Source: Heyndrickxia sporothermodurans | Lineage (GTDB): Bacteria; Bacillota; Bacilli; Bacillales; Bacillaceae_C | Length of the DNA: 31,473 bases | Assembly (NCBI RefSeq): GCF_016785185.1 | Contig: NZ_JAEKDY010000035.1 | Reading direction: 5' to 3' (one strand) | Part shown: positions 1 to 6,368 of the stretch, in pieces | Layout: each line of letters starts with the position of its first letter | Numbering within the stretch: position 1 is the stretch's first letter | Made by a program: the position numbers and the translations under genes | The notes under the pieces: generated by a model | What the model was told of the DNA's origin: nothing | The model's database searches: none | What the model saw: only the letters and a program-made list of their open reading frames with translations

Positions 1-42
1 CTCCCATTCCTTACGCAATTCTGGATTATTTCTTTGGGACAT
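1..42 (-). CDS. N-terminus of a probable IS66 accessory protein (TnpA-like), cut by the window edge
   Basis: Only 14 residues are visible, MSQRNNPELRKEWE, starting at an ATG at 42-40. An AGGAGG ribosome binding site at 50-55 sits 7 bases upstream, so translation from here is well supported. The sequence does not match the N-terminus of UppS, the usual neighbour after frr. A basic, Trp-containing ELRKEWE opening resembles the start of the small helix-turn-helix proteins encoded first in IS66 elements. That is recalled family resemblance, not a search result. It could be another small DNA-binding protein. Confidence 0.38.
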   Translation of the reverse strand, partial: MSQRNNPELRKEWE

Positions 43-127
43 AAAAAAACCTCCTCAAACTTTGATTTGAAGAGATTATCTCACAGGTACTATATATGTT
101 AATAGGTGTATTCTATTTGACTCTTAC
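1..127 (-). mobile_element. Edge of a probable IS66-family insertion sequence (partial)
   Basis: On the minus strand the sequence starting at 127 reads GTAAGAGTC. IS66-family ends are known to begin with GTAA. About 85 bases further in there is a strong ribosome binding site and a start codon opening a protein whose first residues look like the small IS66 accessory protein TnpA. Everything past position 1 is outside the window, so neither the other inverted repeat nor an 8-base target duplication can be checked. The proposed end lies 14 bases beyond the frr terminator, in the place where Bacillus normally has uppS. Family assignment is from 14 residues and a 4-base terminus, so it is tentative. 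Confidence 0.42.
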
Positions 128-140
128 TTTAGTTTTATGC

Positions 141-169
141 AAAAAAAAAACTCTCGAAATACGAGAGTT
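141..169 (-). terminator. Rho-independent terminator after frr
   Basis: On the minus strand an 8-bp stem AACTCTCG/CGAGAGTT with a 5-base loop is followed by an unbroken run of T. The plus strand has ten A at 141-150. It lies 9 bases past the frr stop codon and closes the rpsB-tsf-pyrH-frr unit. Confidence 0.93.
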
Positions 170-177
170 CGTTAATT

Positions 178-735
178 TTACACTTCTAATATATCTTGTT
201 CTTTAGTTTTAGTGATTTGATCGATTTTATTAATATGTTCATCGGTAATTTTTTGAACATCGTCTGAATATCCACGAAGATCATCTTCCGAAATCTCGCC
301 GTTCTTTTCTAACTTTTTCAATTCATCATTCGCATCACGACGAATATTCCGAATTCCAACCTTTGCTACTTCAGCTTCTTTTTTAACTTGCTTCACTAAT
401 TCTTTACGACGTTCTTCAGTCAATGCTGGAATAGCAAGACGAATTAGTGTCCCATCATTATTTGGAGTTAGTCCCAAGTCTGATTTCAAGATGGCTTTTT
501 CGATATCTGATACAATTGATTTATCATACGGTTGAATGACTAATAATCTAGCTTCAGGAACAGATACGGATGCAAGTTGGTTCACTGGTGTTGGTGCTCC
601 GTAATAATCAACAACGATTCTGTCCAATAAAGAAGCACTAGCTCTTCCTGCTCTAATCGAACTTAGTTCACGAGTATATGCTGATATTGCCTTTGACATT
701 TTGTCCTTCGCATTTGCTATGATTTGTTTTGGCAT
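178..735 (-). CDS. frr: Ribosome recycling factor
   Basis: This 185-residue protein is the usual length for ribosome recycling factor, which splits post-termination 70S ribosomes together with EF-G in the cytoplasm. The conserved IRAGRAS segment is at residues 27-33 and the basic IRNIRRDAND helix at 128-137. Domain I helices flank a central beta domain at roughly 31-104. The ATG overlaps the pyrH stop codon by one base (TAATG), and the purine-rich GGGGGA in the last pyrH codons serves as ribosome binding site, so the two genes are translationally coupled. A strong terminator follows. Nothing is missing from the expected family pattern. Confidence 0.97.
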   Translation of the reverse strand: MPKQIIANAKDKMSKAISAYTRELSSIRAGRASASLLDRIVVDYYGAPTPVNQLASVSVPEARLLVIQPYDKSIVSDIEKAILKSDLGLTPNNDGTLIRLAIPALTEERRKELVKQVKKEAEVAKVGIRNIRRDANDELKKLEKNGEISEDDLRGYSDDVQKITDEHINKIDQITKTKEQDILEV

Positions 736-1460
736 TAAGCTTTCCCCCTAACAATTGTACCAATATTTTCTCCCATTATAACACGTTTAATATTTCCTTT
801 TTCCATTATTGAAAAAACAATTAGTGGAATGTCATTATCCATACATAAAGATGATGCGGTTGAATCCATTACGGCTAAACCGTTTTTAATTACATCAAGA
901 TAAGTTAATTCTTCATATTTAACAGCACTTTCATCCAGTTTTGGATCCGCAGAATATACTCCATCTACGTTATTTTTCGCCATTAAGATAACTTCAGCTT
1001 CAATTTCAGCGGCTCTTAATGCGGCAGTAGTATCTGTTGAAAAATAAGGATTTCCTGTGCCCGCAGCAAAAATGACGACACGTTTTTTTTCAAGATGTCT
1101 AATTGCACGCCGACGAATATATGGTTCTGCAACTTGACGCATATCAATTGACGTTTGAACTCTTGTTTCTATTCCATTTTGTTCTAAACTATCTTGAAGT
1201 GCTAAAGAGTTCATAACAGTCGCTAGCATACCCATATAATCGGCAGTTGCTCTGTCCATCCCCATTTCACTTCCGATTTTCCCGCGCCAGATGTTTCCAC
1301 CGCCAACAACAACAGCGACTTCAACACCTAATTCAGCGAGCTCTTTTACTTGTTCTGCTACTGATTTAATTACAGTAGGATTAATTCCAAAACCTTGTTC
1401 ACCTGCTAATGCTTCACCACTAAGTTTTAAAACGACACGTTTATATTTTGGGGTGCTCAT
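735..1460 (-). CDS. pyrH: Uridylate kinase (UMP kinase)
   Basis: PyrH phosphorylates UMP to UDP with ATP in pyrimidine nucleotide synthesis. It is a hexameric member of the amino acid kinase fold. The 241-residue product shows KLSGEAL at 12-18, the glycine-rich VVGGGNIWRG at 51-60, the regulatory and UMP-contact stretch MDRATADYMGML from 68, and AAGTGNPYFSTDTTAA in the acceptor site. KNNVDGVYSADPK near 162-174 is the usual nucleotide-binding loop. The start has a good site, GGAGG, seven bases upstream. The gene follows tsf after an 87-base gap holding a hairpin with a short T run. It overlaps frr by one base. Confidence 0.97.
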   Translation of the reverse strand: MSTPKYKRVVLKLSGEALAGEQGFGINPTVIKSVAEQVKELAELGVEVAVVVGGGNIWRGKIGSEMGMDRATADYMGMLATVMNSLALQDSLEQNGIETRVQTSIDMRQVAEPYIRRRAIRHLEKKRVVIFAAGTGNPYFSTDTTAALRAAEIEAEVILMAKNNVDGVYSADPKLDESAVKYEELTYLDVIKNGLAVMDSTASSLCMDNDIPLIVFSIMEKGNIKRVIMGENIGTIVRGKA

Positions 1461-1504
1461 TGTGAACCTCCAATATTTTAAGTATGTATTCTATATTATT
1501 ATCT

Positions 1505-1535
1505 TTAAAAATAGGGAACACAACGTGTCCCCTAT
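1505..1535 (-). terminator. Hairpin terminator or attenuator between tsf and pyrH
   Basis: On the minus strand ATAGGGGACAC pairs with GTGTTCCCTAT (11 pairs, one G-T) around a 3-base loop and is followed by TTTTT. It starts 12 bases past the tsf stop. No convincing promoter is visible between it and pyrH; the best candidate is TTGTGT, 17 bases, AATAAT, and it overlaps the hairpin. The hairpin is therefore more likely a partial terminator that lowers pyrH-frr output, or a processing or stability element, than a full stop. Confidence 0.72.
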
Positions 1536-1547
1536 CCATTGATAATA

Positions 1548-2429
1548 TTACTTCTTAACTTGGCTCATTACTTCTTCAGCAAAGTTATCTTGACGTTTTT
1601 CGATTCCTTCACCAACTTCATAACGAACTAAGTTCGTAATTGTCGCACCATGTGATTTAACAAATTGGCCGACTTTTTGATCAGGATTTTTAACGAAAGC
1701 TTGGTCAACAATACAAATTTCTTCAAAGTATTTGCTTAGACGTCCTTCTACCATTTTCGCCACAATATTTTCTGGTTTGCCTTCGTTTAATGCTTGTTGT
1801 GTTAAAACTTCACGTTCATGTTCAACTTCTTGGGCAGATACTTGATCACGTGAAATATATTTTGGATTTAAAGCTGCAGCATGCATTGCAACATCTTTCG
1901 CAACTGATTGATCAGTTGTTCCCTCTAACACAGCTAATACACCAATGCGGCCACCCATGTGTAGGTATTCACCAAATGCTGCATTTTCAGGTTTTGTTAA
2001 TACTTCAAAACGACGTAAAGTGATTTTTTCACCAATTTTAGCAATAGCCGCATTAATTGTATCTTCAACAGTTGTACCATTATCCATTTGTTGTTCCAAA
2101 GCTTCTTCAACAGTAGCTGGTTTTTTGTTCAATAAATGTGCAGCTAATTCTTTAACAAGGTTTTGGAAACCTTCATTTTTAGCAACAAAGTCAGTTTCAG
2201 AGTTAACTTCTAAAATAACTCCGTCATTGCCTTGTACGAAAATATAAGTTGTACCTTCTGCAGCAATACGATCAGCTTTTTTAGCTGCTTTTGCAATTCC
2301 TTTTTCACGAAGGTAATCAATTGCTTTTTCCATATTTCCGTCTGTTTCTGTCAATGCCTTTTTGCAATCCATCATTCCGGCACCTGTTTTTTCGCGAAGT
2401 TCTTTAACCATTTGTGCAGTAACTGCCAT
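1548..2429 (-). CDS. tsf: Translation elongation factor Ts
   Basis: EF-Ts is the guanine nucleotide exchange factor that reloads EF-Tu with GTP. The 293-residue product has the N-terminal UBA-like domain (about 1-55, with TGAGMMDCKKAL) and the EF-Tu-contacting TDFVAKN motif at 79-85, followed by the two core subdomains. Length matches the Bacillus protein. The ATG follows AAGGAGG with 7-8 bases of spacing. The gene lies downstream of rpsB, as in most bacteria, separated by a 136-base gap that holds a strong terminator-type hairpin. No credible promoter was found in that gap, so expression probably depends on read-through. Confidence 0.97.
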   Translation of the reverse strand: MAVTAQMVKELREKTGAGMMDCKKALTETDGNMEKAIDYLREKGIAKAAKKADRIAAEGTTYIFVQGNDGVILEVNSETDFVAKNEGFQNLVKELAAHLLNKKPATVEEALEQQMDNGTTVEDTINAAIAKIGEKITLRRFEVLTKPENAAFGEYLHMGGRIGVLAVLEGTTDQSVAKDVAMHAAALNPKYISRDQVSAQEVEHEREVLTQQALNEGKPENIVAKMVEGRLSKYFEEICIVDQAFVKNPDQKVGQFVKSHGATITNLVRYEVGEGIEKRQDNFAEEVMSQVKK

Positions 2430-2489
2430 GGGATGTTCCTCCTTATTATATGTAGATTCATTATTAATGCTAGAATAGAATTTACTCTT

Positions 2490-2529
2490 AAAAAAAGGTG
2501 ATAAGGATGAAGCCTTCTTATCACCTTTT
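2490..2529 (-). terminator. Strong hairpin terminator or attenuator between rpsB and tsf
   Basis: On the minus strand a perfect 13-bp stem, AAAAGGTGATAAG pairing with CTTATCACCTTTT (arms at 517-529 and 493-505), closes an 11-base loop. The final T residues of the stem plus three more give a 7-base T run. It lies 36 bases past the rpsB stop. By form this is a Rho-independent terminator. Since tsf has no clear promoter of its own, partial termination (more S2 than EF-Ts message) is the likely role. Confidence 0.87.
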
Positions 2530-2565
2530 CACATACATTTTTAACAATACGAACAAAATTTATAA

Positions 2566-3285
2566 TTATTCAGCTGCAACTGTTGCAGTAACTTCTTCTT
2601 CTTCACCTTGTTTAACTTCGATGATTGCATCAGCAATTTTACCAGTTAATAGTTTAACAGCACGGATTGCATCATCATTTGCTGGAATTACATAGTCGAT
2701 TTCATCCGGATCACAGTTTGTATCAACAATACCAACGATAGGAATATTCAATTTACGAGCTTCGGCAACAGCAATACGCTCTTTACGAGGATCGATGATG
2801 AATAATGCGTCCGGTAATTTTTTCATATCTTTAATTCCACCAAGGAATTTAACTAAGCGTTCATGTTCTTTTTTAAGTTGAACAACTTCTTTTTTAGGAA
2901 GAACTTCAAAAGTACCGTCTTCTTCCATTTTTTCGATAGATTTTAAACGTTCAATACGCTTTTGAATTGTTTCAAAGTTTGTTAATGTACCACCTAACCA
3001 ACGGTGATTCACATAGTACATACCTACGCGTTCTGCTTCTTCTTTAACAGATTCTTGAGCTTGCTTTTTCGTACCAACGAAAAGAATGTTTCCGCCGTTT
3101 GCTGCAAGTTCTCTTACAAAGTTGTATGCTTCTTCAACTTTTTTAACTGTTTTTTGAAGATCGATAATGTAGATGCCGTTACGCTCTGTGAAAATATATT
3201 TTTTCATTTTAGGGTTCCAACGGCGTGTTTGGTGACCGAAGTGTACACCAGCTTCAAGCAATTGCTTCATAGAAATTACTGACAT
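2566..3285 (-). CDS. rpsB: 30S ribosomal protein S2
   Basis: This is ribosomal protein S2 of the small subunit (239 residues from the start chosen here). It opens with MSVISMKQLLEAGVHFGHQT, and the S2 signatures NPKMKKYIF, VGTKKQAQ, HRWLGGTLTNF and PDALFIIDPRKE follow in order. The C-terminal tail is acidic and Ala/Val-rich (EEEEVTATVAAE), as in other Bacillaceae. The frame is open 13 codons further upstream to 3324, but AGGAGG at 3292-3297 is placed correctly only for the ATG at 3285 and lies inside the would-be extension, so 3285 is the start. A SigA promoter and structured leader lie upstream. Confidence 0.97.
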   Translation of the reverse strand: MSVISMKQLLEAGVHFGHQTRRWNPKMKKYIFTERNGIYIIDLQKTVKKVEEAYNFVRELAANGGNILFVGTKKQAQESVKEEAERVGMYYVNHRWLGGTLTNFETIQKRIERLKSIEKMEEDGTFEVLPKKEVVQLKKEHERLVKFLGGIKDMKKLPDALFIIDPRKERIAVAEARKLNIPIVGIVDTNCDPDEIDYVIPANDDAIRAVKLLTGKIADAIIEVKQGEEEEVTATVAAE

Positions 3286-3329
3286 GTTATTTCCTCCTAA
3301 TGGTTTTGATTTCCTCCGCTTCATTCATC

Positions 3330-3373
3330 TTTAAATAAAGACTATCCATTTAGAATAGCACCCTTTATTTAAA
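3330..3373 (-). promoter_or_regulatory. Structured 5' leader hairpin of rpsB (possible autoregulatory element)
   Basis: Within the roughly 113-base leader, on the minus strand, TTTAAATAAAG pairs perfectly with CTTTATTTAAA (11 bp; arms 363-373 and 330-340 in the 3000s). After an asymmetric internal loop (GGTG opposite T), CTATTC pairs with GGATAG (6 pairs, one G-T) around the loop TAAAT. No T run follows, so this is not a terminator. The stretch ATTTCCTCC occurs twice on the plus strand (3289-3297 and 3309-3317), giving a second Shine-Dalgarno-like site 20 bases upstream of the real one. A helix with an internal loop ahead of a ribosomal protein gene suggests feedback by S2, but that is inference. 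Confidence 0.6.
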
Positions 3374-3404
3374 TCCAAAAGCGTGTGTATTAACACCATG
3401 AAAT

Positions 3405-3433
3405 AATATAGCATAAAAAATAGTTTCAATCAA
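3405..3433 (-). promoter_or_regulatory. SigA promoter for rpsB operon
   Basis: On the minus strand TTGATT (3433-3428), a 17-base spacer, then TATATT (3410-3405), preceded by TGC as an extended -10. The -10 matches the SigA consensus at five of six bases and the -35 at four of six, with ideal spacing. Transcription would start near 3398, giving a leader of about 113 bases. The -35 box overlaps the last codons and TGA stop of swrB. Confidence 0.78.
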
Positions 3434-3959
3434 GTTTATCTAACGATTTTTGTTGAAATTTCACCATCAACTCGATTTCAGTTTTGCCTTTATTTAGTTT
3501 TTTCGCTATTTCATCATTTGTTAATCCTTTTTTTTGCAAAAATATAACTTTATCAATTAATGATCCCGTTTCATCTTGAACTTCTTTTTTTAAATCTTTA
3601 TTCATCCCAACTGAGTTTTGATATGATTTCGCTGCATACATACGATTATAATTATCAGAGTTTACTTCATTAACTTCATTCGTTCGCTTCTCAATAGATG
3701 GATGATGGTGTGACGTTTTCTCAATGGCTTCGTCGCTATTCTGCTCATTTTGAATACTTTTGAATTTATTTATAAATTGCTCATTTTCATCTTTCAATTC
3801 TTCAATATACGCTGTAAAGATATCTTCCATCTCTTTCATCGTTTGCTTTTGAGAATGATCCATAGTTAATAAACGATTTTGTCGTAAATATAAGATGATA
3901 ATGGCAAATATCGTAATAATATTTAATATAATTGATAGAAATAAAATAAAGATTGTCAT
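3426..3959 (-). CDS. swrB: Swarming motility protein SwrB
   Basis: SwrB is a membrane-anchored protein of Bacillus that, from published B. subtilis work, promotes assembly or activation of the flagellar export apparatus and high SigD activity. Here it has 177 residues (B. subtilis about 167). One transmembrane helix lies at about 3-25 (MTIFILFLSIILNIITIFAI), then a polar, probably coiled-coil stretch. A conserved C-terminal segment, GLTNDEIAKKLNKGKTEIEL, resembles a helix-turn-helix and is the most family-like part. The middle is low-complexity and poorly conserved. The gene starts 25 bases after sigD and is the last gene of the fla/che operon. Its stop codon is shared with the rpsB -35 box. 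Confidence 0.85.
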   Translation of the reverse strand: MTIFILFLSIILNIITIFAIIILYLRQNRLLTMDHSQKQTMKEMEDIFTAYIEELKDENEQFINKFKSIQNEQNSDEAIEKTSHHHPSIEKRTNEVNEVNSDNYNRMYAAKSYQNSVGMNKDLKKEVQDETGSLIDKVIFLQKKGLTNDEIAKKLNKGKTEIELMVKFQQKSLDKLD

Positions 3960-3984
3960 AATGATTCCCTACCCATATTGTACA

Positions 3985-4746
3985 CTAATTTTTTTCTAAA
4001 ATTTTCTTTAATTTAAATATCGCTTTGGAATGGATTTGTGAGATTCGCGATGTCGAAAGGTTCATAATTTCTCCTATTTCGGTTAAAGTTAGCTCTTCAC
4101 GATAAAATAAACTTAGAACTAATTGTTCCTTCTCGGTTAGTTGCGTGATGGTGGCAGTTAGTTCTTTGATTTGTTCATTTTTCACTAACTGTTCTTCAGG
4201 GCTCGGAGAATTATCATCCTTAATAATATAACTGCCAGTCTCCCCGTCATCCATTTCGCTAATGTGTTCATCGATGGAGAGAATATTTGCAAAAAAATGC
4301 TCGTTCACAGTTTGATAAACTTCTTCTTCACTTATTCCTAAATGATTCCCAACTTCTTCTGGAGATACGGTTCTCATATATTGTTGTTCTAATTGTTCGA
4401 TCGTCATTTCAATTTTTTTTGCCTTTTCTCGCGTTCCCCTAGGCAACCAATCCTCTTTCCTTAGACCGTCAAGAATAGCGCCCCGAATTCTAAATGATGC
4501 ATATGTATCAAATTTTAAGTCTCGCGAAAGGTCAAATTTATTTAATGCGTCCAGTAGCCCTAACATACCTAGACTTTTCAGATCATCCTTTGAAACATTG
4601 CGAGGAAGCCCTACCGCAATCCTTTGTACATGATAATGTACAAGCGGTAAATATTTTTTCACTAAAATATCACCCGCCTGTGTATCACGAGAACTTAGCC
4701 ATAAATCCCAGTATTTTTTTTCTTCTTTCGTTTCCGGATATGCCAT
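3985..4746 (-). CDS. sigD: RNA polymerase sigma factor SigD (FliA type)
   Basis: SigD (sigma-28) directs RNA polymerase to late flagellar, chemotaxis and autolysin promoters and is held in check by the anti-sigma factor FlgM, which is not in this window. The 253-residue protein has region 2 with FDTYASFRIRGAILDGLRKE at about 79-98 and DWLPR at 99-103, a region 3 helix after it, and region 4 with a helix-turn-helix at about 219-242 (LTLTEIGEIMNLSTSRISQI). The ATG follows a GGAGGGG site with 5-6 bases spacing. It sits 36 bases after cheD. Its late position in a very long operon is the known arrangement by which operon processivity limits SigD level in B. subtilis. Confidence 0.96.
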   Translation of the reverse strand: MAYPETKEEKKYWDLWLSSRDTQAGDILVKKYLPLVHYHVQRIAVGLPRNVSKDDLKSLGMLGLLDALNKFDLSRDLKFDTYASFRIRGAILDGLRKEDWLPRGTREKAKKIEMTIEQLEQQYMRTVSPEEVGNHLGISEEEVYQTVNEHFFANILSIDEHISEMDDGETGSYIIKDDNSPSPEEQLVKNEQIKELTATITQLTEKEQLVLSLFYREELTLTEIGEIMNLSTSRISQIHSKAIFKLKKILEKN

Positions 4747-4782
4747 GGATGCCCCTCCTCGTTTGTTTCATGAATTTCGTTA

Positions 4783-5274
4783 CTATAGTTCCATTATTCC
4801 TTTATTAACTGTCCGTACTTGCAAAATGAATGTTTTCGGATTAAATTCGATTGTTCTACCACTATTTCCACCGGTATCTTCTGCCACTAGTTGGATATTT
4901 TCGATTTGTAAGGCTGACTTGACTGCTTCCACATTTCTTGGTCCAATTCGCATCATTTCATTAACCGATGAAAAGGAAAACATTTCGGCTCCACCGGCAA
5001 TTTTTGCTTTTAATTTTCGAGGATTTCCGCCAGCATGAATGATCCTAGATTTTAATTCTATAATAGCAGTATCCGCAAATTTACTTTTATTAATTGATTG
5101 AGAATTTTTCGCAATACTTGAATCCGGTAACATAATATGTACTAATCCAGCTAAAGGTTGAGATGAATCATATACAATAACCCCTACACATGAGCCTAAA
5201 CCAGTTGTACGAATTGTATTTGGTGCTGAAACTATATTCATATCTGCAATCCCAACTTTAATAACTGTCTCCAT
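4783..5274 (-). CDS. cheD: Chemoreceptor glutamine deamidase CheD
   Basis: CheD deamidates specific glutamines of chemoreceptors and, in Bacillus, binds CheC and stimulates its CheY-P phosphatase activity. The 163-residue protein carries the papain-like catalytic set in the family spacing: Thr23, Cys29 in GLGSCVGV and His46 in AGLVHIMLPDS. The segment KLKAKIAGGAEMF is typical of the family. It begins directly after the cheC stop with no gap, so the pair is probably translationally coupled, which fits the known CheC-CheD complex. Confidence 0.96.
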   Translation of the reverse strand: METVIKVGIADMNIVSAPNTIRTTGLGSCVGVIVYDSSQPLAGLVHIMLPDSSIAKNSQSINKSKFADTAIIELKSRIIHAGGNPRKLKAKIAGGAEMFSFSSVNEMMRIGPRNVEAVKSALQIENIQLVAEDTGGNSGRTIEFNPKTFILQVRTVNKGIMEL

Positions 5275-5895
5275 TCATTCCACTCCCAACGATTTGAAAA
5301 TGATTTGAAATGATTCTGGATTTGGGAGTAGAAAAAAGTGTCCATTTACAGCTGATAAAGAATCCGCTTCATAAAGTGTCGTATCAATAACGATTGCATT
5401 GTCACATATTTGAGAAACCTCTAATAAGCCATAACTTATGATCGCTCCAAACATATCAACACTAAGCGCCGGAACTGAAGGTAATAAATCTAATTGTGTA
5501 AAATCTGATAAGGCTGTTAAATATGAACCTGCCAAAATATTCCCTAACTCTTGAGCAGCTGATGCTCCTAATTCTGAGATGGGACTAGCAAATGTAAATG
5601 TTGGGTCACCGATCATTTGTCTAATAAAACGTTCACCTTGTTCAATTGGAAGAATAAAAAACATATTCCCATTAGCATCCCCTTCAATTCTTAAGAAAAC
5701 ACTAACAACGACATTTTCCGACCCGCCTGCTAGTTCCATGATTTCATTGAAAGGGACTATTCTTACATTTGGAATTTTCATATCAATTTTTTTGTTTAAA
5801 AGGGTAGATAATGCAGTAGCTGCATGACCTGCACCAATGTTCCCGATTTCTTTTAATATATCCAAATGTATATTTGTAAATTGATCCTTTTCCAT
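5275..5895 (-). CDS. cheC: CheY-P phosphatase CheC
   Basis: CheC removes phosphate from CheY-P and takes part with CheD in adaptation in Bacillus. The 206-residue protein contains both active-site repeats of the CheC/FliY/CheX family: E16-x2-N19 in LKEIGNIGAGHAATAL and E116-x2-N119 in AQELGNILAGSYLTAL. It lacks the FliN-type C-terminus of FliY, so it is CheC and not a second FliY. It lies 12 bases after cheW and abuts cheD. Confidence 0.96.
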   Translation of the reverse strand: MEKDQFTNIHLDILKEIGNIGAGHAATALSTLLNKKIDMKIPNVRIVPFNEIMELAGGSENVVVSVFLRIEGDANGNMFFILPIEQGERFIRQMIGDPTFTFASPISELGASAAQELGNILAGSYLTALSDFTQLDLLPSVPALSVDMFGAIISYGLLEVSQICDNAIVIDTTLYEADSLSAVNGHFFLLPNPESFQIIFKSLGVE

Positions 5896-5907
5896 ATATG
5901 AAAACTC

Positions 5908-6354
5908 CTATTTGAGTGGACTGAGTACTTTTTCTAAGTTAATTAATAATAATAATCGTTTATCAATTTTCGCTACTCCGGAAATATATTCCGCTTTAAT
6001 CGTGTCGACGACTTCAGGATGAGGTTCGATGATGTCTTTTGTAATATCGAGTACATCATTAGCTGCATCTACTAATAAACCAACTTCCATATTATCAACT
6101 ACAACTATAATTATTCTCGTACTTTCATTAGATAAAATCTTGCCGATACCTAACCGTTTTTGTAAATCGATAATTGGTAAAACGACACCGCGTAAATTTA
6201 TGACACCTTTAACAAAACTTTCGGTACGAGGGACTCTCGTTATATGTTGTACTTTTTCAATTGCACGAACTTGTTCAACAGGAATAGCATATTCTTTATC
6301 CAATAATTGAAATACAATTAATTTTACATTTTCTGAAGCTAATGATTCTGTCAA
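5908..6354 (-). CDS. cheW: Chemotaxis coupling protein CheW
   Basis: CheW links chemoreceptors to the CheA kinase. The product is one CheW-like SH3-type domain, with KLIVFQLLDKEYAIPVEQV, VINLRGVVLPIIDL and a C-terminal VAKIDKRLLLLINLEKVL as hallmarks. The frame is open to 6372, where GTG and ATG codons precede, but these have no ribosome binding site. A TTG at 6354 has GGGAG upstream with about 8 bases spacing and gives 148 residues, close to other CheW proteins, so I chose it. If the upstream ATG at 6369 is used the protein gains five residues and the gene overlaps the cheA stop. Confidence 0.94.
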   Translation of the reverse strand: MTESLASENVKLIVFQLLDKEYAIPVEQVRAIEKVQHITRVPRTESFVKGVINLRGVVLPIIDLQKRLGIGKILSNESTRIIIVVVDNMEVGLLVDAANDVLDITKDIIEPHPEVVDTIKAEYISGVAKIDKRLLLLINLEKVLSPLK

Positions 6355-6368
6355 TTTCCCCACTCCCA

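Noticed and set aside
2445..2450. Exact TATAAT on the minus strand just before tsf
   Set aside because: It touches the AAGGAGG ribosome binding site, so a transcript started there would lack that site, and no -35 box lies 16-18 bases upstream.
2574..2592. Short perfect palindrome CTGCAAC-T-GTTGCAG in the rpsB 3' end
   Set aside because: Seven-base arms with a one-base centre are within chance for this length of sequence, and there is no supporting context.
3286..3324. N-terminal extension of rpsB to 3324
   Set aside because: The extension covers the real AGGAGG site, and S2 proteins begin at the MSVISMKQ position.
3286..3328. Possible 13-codon leader peptide ending just before rpsB
   Set aside because: The frame MNEAEEIKTIRRK has no ribosome binding site in front of its ATG and no attenuation-type composition.
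6145..6165. GCCGATA on the plus strand inside cheW, as in SigD -10 boxes
   Set aside because: The nearest TAAA is far too close and the sequence is coding for conserved residues on the other strand.
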